Shown: piece after piece, positions 27,248 to 36,759 of the stretch
Numbering within the stretch: position 1 is the first letter of the stretch
Layout of the letters: the number at the start of each line of letters is the position of its first letter
Source of the DNA: Neelides folsomi
Taxonomy: Eukaryota > Arthropoda > Collembola > Neelipleona > Neelidae
NCBI GenBank assembly: GCA_034687125.1
Contig: JAQGBZ010000110.1
Span: forward strand, 62,001-126,000
DNA length: 64,000 bases
Direction: 5' to 3'
The notes under the pieces: generated by a model
Told to the model about the DNA's origin: nothing
Seen by the model: the letters and a program-made list of their open reading frames with translations, nothing else
Databases searched by the model: none
Made by a program: the position numbers and the translations under genes

Positions 27248-30200
27248 TTAAACAAAGAGATAAATGATTGGAAAAATTATTAATGAAGCGATGGAGGATC
27301 TTGTGGAACTTTTCATTCCCGAAGAGGAAGAAACTCTTTCATAACGAACTGTCTCAAGACCATTGTTTTTTGAAGGAAACACGACAACAACATCTTTATA
27401 CGAGACAGCCACTATCCTTATTTCACTACTATTGTTGATAGTTTGGATGTTTTGGACGAGCTTTTCTTGTCCGGGTTTAACTTTTTCTTTATGATTCGTT
27501 TCCACTACACTATTGGTGTTCTCTAACTCATCAATGTCATTTGATTCTTCTTTAACATTTCCACAAGTGTTGATTGGTTTGTAAGGTTTCTTTACTTTTG
27601 GATATTTAACTCGTCCCGTAGCAGTTAAACCATAGTTGATGGCAGAGCAGTAATAATCTTGGTCGTCAAATCTTTGCTTTTCTTGAAATTCTTGACGGAA
27701 TTCGGGAGTCCATTTAACAACTGTATTCAAAGCTTCAGAGTAAAGTTTACCAAACATTGAAGGAGGATCTGTTATGATGGGTTCTTCTGAATTAGGGCTC
27801 CTATAAGAATAAAATCATTTAAGTCATCTGATTATTTTATTAAAATTGCACATATTACTAGATTATTCAGTGTCTTATTGTGTCATGGGTGATGCAAAAT
27901 TTACATTGGTAACATTGGGAAAGCATCCAGGTAATTTTTTCAACTATTCCGAGTATCTAAAAATCTAAAGCAATGGAGAATATTTCAATTGAGTTATATT
28001 GTTAACCTGTTTTGTAGTTAAATTAAATGTTGGATTATTTTTGAATTTCCCATGACACAATAAGACACACATTATTGAATAATCTAGTATTATGATGATG
28101 AGATAATGTGATACACAGCTTCATCTTCCTTTTCACTTTTAAATATACGAATACGAATGAATAAGATGTCTTACGTTGTAATGTTCAATATTCCCAAATC
28201 TTGGAAAAGGTTCTGATATGAAGGTTGACTTGTGCAAAATTCAAGTCTATCTCTTGGATAATACCAAGTGAAAGTCTGGCACATTTCCTCTGTTGTTGAT
28301 TGACCCCCTAATGTCACTTTTCCTCTTCTCCATCTTGTATCATAGACGCATTCTATAAATTACAGAAAAATACAAAAGTTCAAATACATGCTACTGTTAT
28401 CTTTAACCCAGATTATTCTCAAATGAACACATGGTGTATGTAAATATCTTAATTACTCAAATTATTAATAAGTATTGTGTATGAAGTAATTTACCAAATA
28501 TGCATTCAAGAATGCAATAATTAGTGAATTGATATAATCACGCACCTAGTGAGAGTTGGTCTCCGGGAAGAATATGGACTTCTTCTGAAAGAGGACGATT
28601 TTGCTGATATGCGAAATCATAATTGTCGTCATTAAGAATCCAGGGAAGTTCTTCAGTTCCACGAAAATGTCTCAATTTTAAACGGCGTCCTAAATGAACA
28701 TTTTAAATTAATTAGGTATGATTTCTACAGAATTTTTTTAAAGTATTTAATATAATTTGTGTATCGTTTTTGGTTCAAACCTCCCAAATGAGCATGTAAA
28801 AGAACGTTGAACATTTTAATTCCTTCTTTAGGTAATTGACGAGTGCAAGCAGGAGCGCAATGACCAACGCTCATAAAATCAACTGAATTTGGTGGGATTG
28901 TTTGAGAAAGACTAACAACATTTCCGGTTGTTAACATTGCAGCATCATATTTCCTTTTATTTACAAATACAATTAATTTCAAATATCCATTGTTAAATAT
29001 TTGCTAATATACTAAAATAGTTAAATATTACATTATTATAAATAATTAACGAAATAACCTTCTCGTTAAATGCTTAATTGAAATAAATTCCAAAGTTATT
29101 AATCAAAAGAATGTAAACCTCAGCTTATCTGTGTAGAAAACTTCAATCCCAGCTTTGTATTTTACATTTTCCAATAGTTGAGGATTGTCATAATGAATTT
29201 CAAGCATGTAATACAATTGCTCGTCTGGATTTTCACCAACTGGATATCCTACGTGTTGAGGGAACATAAACTTCCGTCCTCCGTTTCCCCATATAAACAA
29301 ATTATTTCTGCAAAAGTCAGTCGGAAGTGTTTGGTTTGCAGGTGGGAGATAACAATAGTTCCCTTTCTCTCCAACGTGTTTTTCAAAGATTGTATTGTTA
29401 AGTGTTGCATTAAGTCCGGGTGGAAGAACTTTTGGAATTGCACATTCATAAACGACAAAATGATGAGTATGGGCAACGGCTGCAGCGTTGTTTAAAATCG
29501 GACCAAACTAGAATTTAAAAACAATGTTGTAGCATGCAAATTCTGTATTTGTCATAATGCGAGTATGTAGTATAATATTATCTTACAGGTAGTTAAATAT
29601 ACAGGGTGTCCATGAGTTAACTGCGTTTTTTTTAAATTTGTAAAAAATTTAAAAAACGCAGTTAACTCGTGGACACCCGATACACACGCATGCTATTAGC
29701 TGTTTCTAATATAAAAAATCGAAATAAAATTCAAAATTATACCCCGATGATATGATGTTTCTTATCATATTGAGGAGCTTTATGAATTGAACACCAATAA
29801 GATGTAAATTCTGCAGGCATCTCCATTTCCATTGCCGCTTCCCAGGATTTGACGTCACTATAAAATATAATATATTTCATGAATTTTGAAACCTTTTAGG
29901 GATGTTCAAGGTAATGGGTGACTTATTTAATTTAGAGAGCATTGTGTTAATACATATGAAGGTTAAACTACAAAAATCATAATCCATTACAAGTACTAAT
30001 TGCTTGCTATTAGTACTTGTATTAAATGTGAAGATTTATAATGCCATTGTATAAAATTGTCAAGTGATTGAATATTGCAAAAGTACTATAGGTATATCAT
30101 GTATTTTTAAAGGAATCATAGTTAATTCATTAAAATCGTTAGTTTACTCTTCAGGTAGAGGCTGTGGCGAAGGATCGAGTAAGTTGACTGAATAAGTTCC

Positions 30201-30970
30201 TCGAACTGGACCATGGTAAGTAATAAAATCAGTTTGGCCAAATGTCCATATAAGTCTTGTCGTATCTTTCTGTTATAAAGAATAATACATGCAAATGACA
30301 ATGAAATTAATAAAAAGTGAAAGACCAAGGCTACTCACGTTTCTCGCTTAATTGAGTTAATTATATAATTTAGCATATTTTTCCTCCTTTGTAAGTATAA
30401 ATAAATGATTTAATTAATTCTAATAAAATGTAGGCAAAAATTACTGTTATAGGAAAATCCCTTTCATCACACGTTTCTGCAAGTCGAGAAAAATGGAGAG
30501 TTGTATGAGTTTCATTTTCCTCTCCATGAATCAGCTCCCAGTCTGGATGTGGATCTTCAATTGGCATTGTGTTTCCAATTCCAAGATAATTCTATTATTA
30601 CATAATAAGGCAATTTAACTTGATGTAATGATTAAAAAAACATTTTGCTACTTACCTTAAAATATGTCCTTCCATCATCTCCAACTCCACCAATGATCAT
30701 GTCAGCGTTTCTCATTCCCCCATTAGGTGAGATACCAAATCCCACAAATCCTTTTGTTTTCACACTCACAATGAATTCAATCCGACTTCCATTGTTTTCA
30801 GGTATGACTTTCCAGAATACTTTGAAATTCCCTTGATGATCTATCACTTCTGAGATAAAGTCACTGGTATTAGTTTGACATTTGCCTATTTGTACTCCGG
30901 CCAATAAAACTACGAGAATTAATAAACGTTGAAAATAAATGGAGTATTTATTATTATAATCTGCACCCAT
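27248..30970 (-). CDS. DBH-like copper monooxygenase, MOXD1 type (711 aa, 9 exons)
   Basis: Exons in transcript order: 30656-30970, 30445-30591, 30148-30269, 29743-29857, 29119-29507, 28781-28953, 28546-28689, 28175-28352 and 27248-27800, all in frame. A signal peptide (about 1-31, hydrophobic LLILVVLLAGV) is followed by a DOMON domain (about 40-190, with VGFGISPNGGM and NADMIIGG). Two copper type II monooxygenase domains follow. The first-copper ligands are His248-His249 (HTHHFVVYEC) and His318 (PQHVG). The second-copper ligands are His416 and His418 (LLHAHLG) and Met492 (TTEEMC). All expected ligands are present, so the enzyme should be active. The C-terminus is hydrophobic (about 695-711, IASLIIFPIIYLFV), suggesting a membrane or GPI anchor. 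Family reaction: ascorbate-dependent beta- or alpha-hydroxylation; the substrate for MOXD1-type proteins is not settled, so tyramine or dopamine should not be assumed. Two small transposon remnants sit in its introns. Confidence 0.93.
27858..28087. mobile_element. 230-bp MITE with TA duplication in a monooxygenase intron
   Basis: Terminal inverted repeats of about 34 nt begin CTAGATTATTCA and include GTGTCTTATTGTGTCATGGG. The right copy has an 8-nt insertion. TA flanks both sides (27856-27857 and 28088-28089), as in Tc1/mariner-type insertions. There is no coding capacity, so it is non-autonomous. It lies in the last intron (27801-28174), which would be about 142 bp without it. Confidence 0.75.
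29602..29680. mobile_element. 79-bp mariner-like palindrome in a monooxygenase intron
   Basis: Two arms of about 35 nt starting GGGTGTCCA and containing GAGTTAACTGCG face each other around a 5-7-nt centre, with one T/C mismatch. The left end is CAGGGTGTCC, the right end GGACACCCGA, and TA lies on both sides (29600-29601, 29681-29682). CAGGGTGTCC-type ends and TA duplication are known from Tc1/mariner elements. Only the inverted repeats remain, giving a near-perfect hairpin in the intron 29508-29742. Confidence 0.75.
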
Positions 30971-32696
30971 ATTATAATATTTAATAAAGGGAAAAGAAGA
31001 GTCAAGCCAGTCTTTTCCAATTGAGAAATGAAAGTGAAGTGGAAGTTGGCACTTATGAAGTGAGGACGAGGCTCACTAATGTTTAAGATACACAATCTGG
31101 CCGTGAATGTCTTGAGAGGTATTTAATTTAGTTATTTAGATATTTAATTTTAAGAATAGCTCAAATTGCATTTATCCTCACGCAACGAATTCCTCAGAGG
31201 TGAAGACGAGAATGAGGTCTCTATTAGCTCCAACATGCAAAGACATTTATTGCCAAGTACCACAGGAGGCTGAGACTCTCCATAAATGCATTCAATGCTC
31301 TTTGTAATTATTCTTTACAAGAATTGAACGGGCAAAAATGGGGTTGGAAAACCCGAGCTTGAGCGTAGGTACTGCCATTCAGTTTCATCTCTTTTTTAAG
31401 GCTTCTCTCTTAATCTTTTAATGCTTGGAGACGGAGGTGGGAGGAGGAGGAAAAAATCCTCTTACGCATGAAGATCTCACCTGGAGTTGAATCTCATATA
31501 TGCATTAATATAGGGACAAGGTGCAGCTCATTGGAAAATAAAGTTGTTTTATCAGCATCATGCACCTGTATGAATGAGGACATCTTCGTGAGTTGTATCT
31601 GGTATGAAGTGGTATTTATAATACGAGGATGAAGGTATTAGTAGATATACACATATTTAGATACACTGCCCCTCAAATCCAATTTCATCTTTTCACAAAA
31701 AAGAGTTATCTATTTACGTAACAGAACAAGAGAATCCTTTTCGTGTTGAGTTTTTCAAGTTCTTGAGAAGCAATTTACAATTTTTATATTACCTACGTTG
31801 AGTGATTATATAAAATAATTATTTTACCGACTTCTGCTATATTACCATATTATCGCAAAATTCATAACTGGACACGCTTGGCTAATTTTCTAAAGTTTTT
31901 TTCTTACAGCCATTTTACATATTTCATTGTCATTCTTTGTAATTATGGTTCGTTAGAGAGTATGATTTAATTGTTAAGCTTGTATTTGTCAATAGATCAT
32001 GAACCTCAAATGAAAAAAATTGTTCACTTTATGACGCTAGACTGTATTTACATTAGTGCATTTAATGATTGTCATTGATGTATCTGTATCTGTATAATAT
32101 GTACATTATATCGTAATTCATATTTAAATTAATAAAATTTCAAGAATATTATCAAAAAATGTACTAATATTTGGTTAACAGTCATTATAAATAAATAATG
32201 TACATATTTAAATAAAACAAATAATTCAACTAGCCATGTTTCTCACAGTCTAATTTTTGATGTGAAGTGTTTGTCTGACAAGAGCTTTTCTCAAATTCGC
32301 AATGGGAAACGCGGGTCTACTAGACAGTTATTGTGAGCTTAAATATTGAAATGAATGCAGATGCAGGAGAATCACCTAACAATTTTTCACTGCTCTATTC
32401 TACATTGACCGGCGACCGGTTGACCAAACTTGGACCAGACAGAACTGACAACTGATATTCCTAGGACTAGGATCTTAAACATTGCCCGTTTCGGTTAGTC
32501 AGGTCAGCGAAAGTTTCATAGTATAAATAGTATATTAAAAATAACTTATTAACCATTGCATTACATAAATATTTAAGATTTTATAGGTGAATAAATTAAG
32601 TGTATTTTTGTAATGTCAGATTATGTAAAACAACTATTATATATAAACTATATAACTAACCTACATACTTTTAAATATTAGTTCCAGATTCCAATC
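30971..32696. promoter_or_regulatory. Divergent intergenic region between monooxygenase and CYTH genes
   Basis: The two genes start head-to-head, 1726 bp apart between start codons. The region must hold both promoters and 5' leaders, but I could not pick out a convincing TATA box or operator. The part from about 31,700 to 32,690 is AT-rich. Confidence 0.4.
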
Positions 32697-34299
32697 ATGC
32701 AATTCAACATTGAAATCAAAGCGAGAAATATGATCGGTTTTGAGAAGGCCGTAGAGATTGCAAAGAATTTGCTCGGAAATGATGAATCAGATGAGACTCG
32801 ATTCACTTTGAATCAATGCGACACCTTTTACAAGTGTTCGACCGGAAGGTTGAAACTCCGAGAAGAGGGTCAAAAATTTGCCAAGCTTATCGAATATTCT
32901 CGTCCCGATGATGAAGGACCGAAGTTGAGCAAATACAGCATTGCGAAAATCGAAGGACAAGAAAATGTACAAGATTTGAAGCGAGTCTTTGAAAAATCCC
33001 TTGGCACAATTGTCATTGTTGAGAAAAAACGGAATGTCTTTGTGATCAAAGAACAGGGATTAAGCGTCAGAGTTCACCTTGATTCAGTTCTTCATCTTGG
33101 GGATTTTATTGAATTTGAGGTTAGAAATTTATACGCAATACATGTATGAAAAAGATTGGATCAGGGTGTAGCAAATGGACCCAAAACGGGTAGTGGTTAC
33201 CCGAAAAGGGGTAATGCTTACCCGAAAACAGGTAATGGTTACCCGAATTGAGGTAACTGTTACCACAAAACGGGTAATGTTACCACAAACGGGTAACGTT
33301 ACCCGAAGGTAATTTCAAAACGGGTAACGCTCACCCGATGGTTACCCGAACAAAATCCTATTACCCTGGCAAAATATTTGATTACCCGAAAAAACTATAC
33401 AATTTTTGAAATTACTGAAGAATAAAACATGGTATACACTATTCATATACCTATTGAGCTTATGTATATCGCTATAAGATTTATTAATTGAAATTAATTT
33501 TATTGATTTATGAATGGAAAATTTTTTCAGTTATCCTATTTATAATGTAGTTTTATGTCAAATGAAATTTGAAATAAGAAATATTTTTGTATAAATCATT
33601 AGTTAATTTAATTATTATTATACAATAAGATCACAAAATCCAAAATTATTTATTTGATACGTTAATACATACATAGTTAATTGTAAATAGAATTTATTGA
33701 TTATATTTCATTTCATAACTTGAATAAAACTACGTTGTAAATAGGATAACAGTAAATTCCCATTCATAAATCATGTTTTATTATTAGAGAATTATTATTG
33801 GAGAATTAGGACATGACTTGATAGGATAACCAAAGATTATGTTCGGGTAACCTAAGATTTTGTTCAGGTAATCAAATATTTTGTCCGGATAACCTTGGAT
33901 TTTGTTCGGGTAACCATCGGGTAAGCGTTACCCGTTTTGAAATTTTCTTCGGGTAACGTTACCCGTTTTGTGATAACAGTTACCTCATTTCGGGTAACCA
34001 TTACCTGTTTTCGGGTAAGCATTACCCTTTTTCAGGTAACCATTACCCGAATTGTGGTAACCACTACCTGTTTTCGGGTAATGGTTACCCGTTTTGGGTC
34101 CATTTGCTACACCCTGACCAAAAGATTGTATTTTACTTATTTATTTAAAACTAATGAAAAAAACTTATAGGTGATTGTCAATTCCGAAGAGGATTCCTCA
34201 GCTGGTTCTAAAGTGGCGAGGATTTTAATGGAAAAGTTTCACATTGAAGAAAGCGATTTAATAAGTAATGCGTATGCCGATCTCTTACAAAGTCGCTAA
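32697..34299 (+). CDS. CYTH-domain protein, CyaB-like / triphosphate tunnel family (183 aa, 2 exons)
   Basis: Exons are 32697-33119 and 34171-34299, joined in phase 0. The start MQFNIEIKARN gives the N-terminal CYTH signature (IEIKAR, residues 5-10), with Glu6 and Lys8. Further family landmarks are QCDTFYKC, GRLKLREEGQ, LIEYSRPDDEGPKLSKY, RVHLDSVLHLGDFIEFEV, and the end FHIEESDLISNAYADLL. The whole domain is present at the expected size. The family folds as a beta-barrel tunnel that binds tripolyphosphate compounds with metal; members include class IV adenylate cyclases and thiamine triphosphatases. The true substrate of this animal subgroup is unknown to me. Its single intron contains a 961-bp foldback transposon; without it the intron would be 81 bp. 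AATAAA at 34399-34404 may be its poly(A) signal, placing its 3' end opposite that of the JMJD4 gene. Confidence 0.88.
33150..34128. mobile_element. 961-bp foldback transposable element with 9-bp target duplication
   Basis: The element spans 33159-34119, flanked by AAAAGATTG at 33150-33158 and 34120-34128. Its ends are GATCAGGGTGTAGCAAATGG and the complement of GGTCAGGGTGTAGCAAATGG. The inverted repeats run nearly to the centre, including an inner match around GTTATCCTATTTATAA. The outer about 210 nt of each arm is built of alternating CGGGTAA and TTACCCG units, so each arm contains small palindromes of its own. There is no coding capacity. A 9-bp duplication with very long inverted repeats points to Mutator-like or Foldback-type elements, though the superfamily is an inference. 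Confidence 0.88.
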
Positions 34300-34448
34300 A
34301 TTTTTTTAAATATAAATAATATTATACATTTTCACATTTGAATGTTTTTATTATCGAAAATTTGTTAAATATAAATCATACAATTTAATTTTTCGCTTAA
34401 TAAAAATGTCTATTTGTTGACAAGAAAGGAATCTGAATTTTCATTATC
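34300..34448. terminator. Overlapping 3' ends of the convergent CYTH and JMJD4 genes
   Basis: Only 149 bp separate the two stop codons. AATAAA on the plus strand at 34399-34404 suits the CYTH gene. AATAAA on the minus strand at 34347-34352 suits the JMJD4 gene. If both are used, the transcripts overlap by several tens of bases in antisense. Signals seen, use inferred. Confidence 0.5.
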
Positions 34449-36256
34449 TCATAATTGAGAAAAAATATAATTTATAATTAAAATATCAAATGTATAGTAA
34501 AAATTTTCATTGTTTTTTAAGCTAATTTCCCTTTTAGTTCTTATTTTAAGTAATAATTTATAAAATTCTGAATAGTTAATTCCATAATTGGCTTTGAGTA
34601 TAAGTTGGCACTGGGAATGAAATTCGATGGCGTTTTTCATTTCTGAGATTTCCTCCTTGACGTCTTCAAGTGCCCTTTGAAGGGATTTCCAAACATAGAT
34701 GAGATTTGCAGCATTGATCCAATTGTGGTTTATTGAAATCGTGTCCTCTAAATTCCACACCACATGGTACCATCCAGATGGGACAAAGATGGCTTCTCCT
34801 GCCTCTTGAATAACCTCGTAGTAATCGTAATTAATTCTTCCAGGATCCTCATAATCATAAATAAGTCTTTTCTTCTTGGAATCGAAAAACCTTCTGAGAG
34901 AATTTGGATGGTAAAGTCGCCATTTTTTTCTTCCAATTACATTTGCCGACCAACTAAAAGAACCATACACATCCGCATGGAAAGAACTCCTGTTAAAAAT
35001 TCAAGATATAGATTTTTAAGTAACATTGTATAATTTATGCTAATGAAATGAAATTATATTAATCGCTACTGTGAATAATTTAAATACCATAAATGCATGA
35101 GCTAATTAAAGTCAATTTATTTGCACATACCAGGATCCTTTGGGGCCAAGGTATGCGAAACGATAATCATCATCGTCTTCTTCACAAACTTCATTTAGCC
35201 AGTCATCAGAAAAGAAAATTGGCGTCTCATATGGGCAATAAACGTTTTTACTTGACTTTTTAATGTGCCAATCCTGCAGATTTATAAAACATGTTATGTG
35301 TTAAAATGTATTTATGATTATATAGTTTATCTTCGTCCTATCTTAAAGAATGAGGTTTAACCTCCACAAATATTCAAACAAATTGTTTATAATTTCGCCG
35401 ACAATACTAACATTTACATAAAATCAATTATAAATATTATCATTTTAAATTGCTTAAAGCAATAAAAGCAGAATTAACGATAAGTCAGCAATGTATTTAT
35501 TTATTAACAGAAGATACATAAATCATAAATAAATAATAGTCCAAGTTTTAAAAAAATCATTGAAAATATAATCTTATCTCGTTGCGTTAAAACTATCTTT
35601 TATAAATTTTTGAGTTTACGAATGTTTGACCTTTAGATAAAGACATGGCTCCGTTGAAGGATAACCTTCGTTCTTGTAATCTTTCCAATAGCGAATGTAT
35701 TCTTCAACTGTCATTTCATGGGTTGATCCATTTCCATATTCAGCATTCTCCAATACTGATTGGCAGGTTGTTGCATTAATTTTCGATTCTGCTTTAAATT
35801 GGAAATTAAATCATACAATAGGTAGTCTTTATATTGGAACTTTAAAGATAAATTACATAACATTTACAAGAATTTACATTATAACAAGGTTAATAGGAAT
35901 AACAAAAAGAAATTATGGTATTTAGATTGTTTAGAATACTAATAAGTTTACTTACAAAATAAATTCAAAATTTCTTGGAAGTTAATTTCCTCTTGGTCGA
36001 CCCAATCTCTCCTAGAATTCCAATTATCCGTAATATTCTTTTCAAATAGGCAAGGTCGGTTCATTAATAAAAATCCATTATAAAATTCATCATAGGATAT
36101 CGATGTGTCAAGGATAGGAAAATCTTCTAATTTCTCCATATCTAAATCTTCATTAGATTCTAAAGAACTAAAGAGGTTCACTTTACTGAAGAGTTTACTT
36201 TGACTTTTTAACAATCTTTCTAATAATTGTTCTGTAATCTGACTAGATTTGTTCAT
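34449..36256 (-). CDS. JMJD4: JmjC-domain 2-oxoglutarate oxygenase, JMJD4 homologue (381 aa, 4 exons)
   Basis: Exons in transcript order: 35956-36256, 35631-35791, 35131-35273 and 34449-34989. The JmjC domain shows FAYLGPKGSW (about 193-202), then the iron ligands His206 and Asp208 (HADVYGSFSWSANVIGRKKW) and His277 (FVPSGWYHVVWNLEDTISINHNW). These blocks are those of JMJD4 rather than other JmjC proteins. The N-terminal part has the family's YDEFYNGFLLMNRPCLF and TVEEYIRYWKDY segments. Human JMJD4 is reported to hydroxylate a lysine of translation release factor eRF1; the same role here is inferred from orthology. At the first junction I chose the acceptor AAAG|CAGAATC because the later CAG site would create an in-frame stop. 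It starts head-to-head with the CNPase-like gene, 503 bp away. Confidence 0.92.
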
Positions 36257-36759
36257 GTTCGATATTAAAGAAATGAGGTTTATAAATATTATATAGAAAA
36301 TAAAGACTCAATACTCAACCACCTTGTTAATGATCATTAGAGTGATAAGTAAATTATAAATTAATAAAATCTGAATTCAGTCTTCTCTTCAGTTCAGTCG
36401 AAGTCGAACGTCGAAGAATTGTCGATTAATTTTTGGTAGCGCCAAAAGTTATGAAAAGGAGCAAGAGGTTGAATCATCCCAATTCCACTGGGCCAAAAAC
36501 AAAAACACATGGAGTGAAGACACTGAAAGTGTTGGATCTCTCCGTATGATGTAATAAACAGTAGGAATTTGTTAACTCTTGTTGAAAAATAAACTTAAAA
36601 TGTAATATAGCTAACAGAGAGTCAATTATTATAAGTGGAATTTAATTACTATTGACCCATCCATCGAGAAGGATAGTCATTCAGTAATTTTCATAGCCAG
36701 ATAAAGGGAAAAGTTTTAGATAATCATTTATAAAACAAGAAGATAATTTTCATACTCAA
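36257..36759. promoter_or_regulatory. Divergent promoter region between JMJD4 and the CNPase-like gene
   Basis: About 500 bp must serve two opposite transcripts. It contains a small plus-strand frame (36451-36549) encoding MKRSKRLNHPNSTGPKTK and 14 further residues, which could be an upstream ORF or an alternative first exon of the CNPase-like gene. No clear TATA box or binding site was identified. Confidence 0.4.

Noticed and set aside
29249-29476. 75-residue frame overlapping a monooxygenase exon
   Set aside because: Another reading frame of the exon at 29119-29507, whose correct frame contains the copper ligands.
33937-34170. Open frame with repeated VTITxFRV residues
   Set aside because: It is the translation of the foldback element's CGGGTAA/TTACCCG repeats, not a gene.
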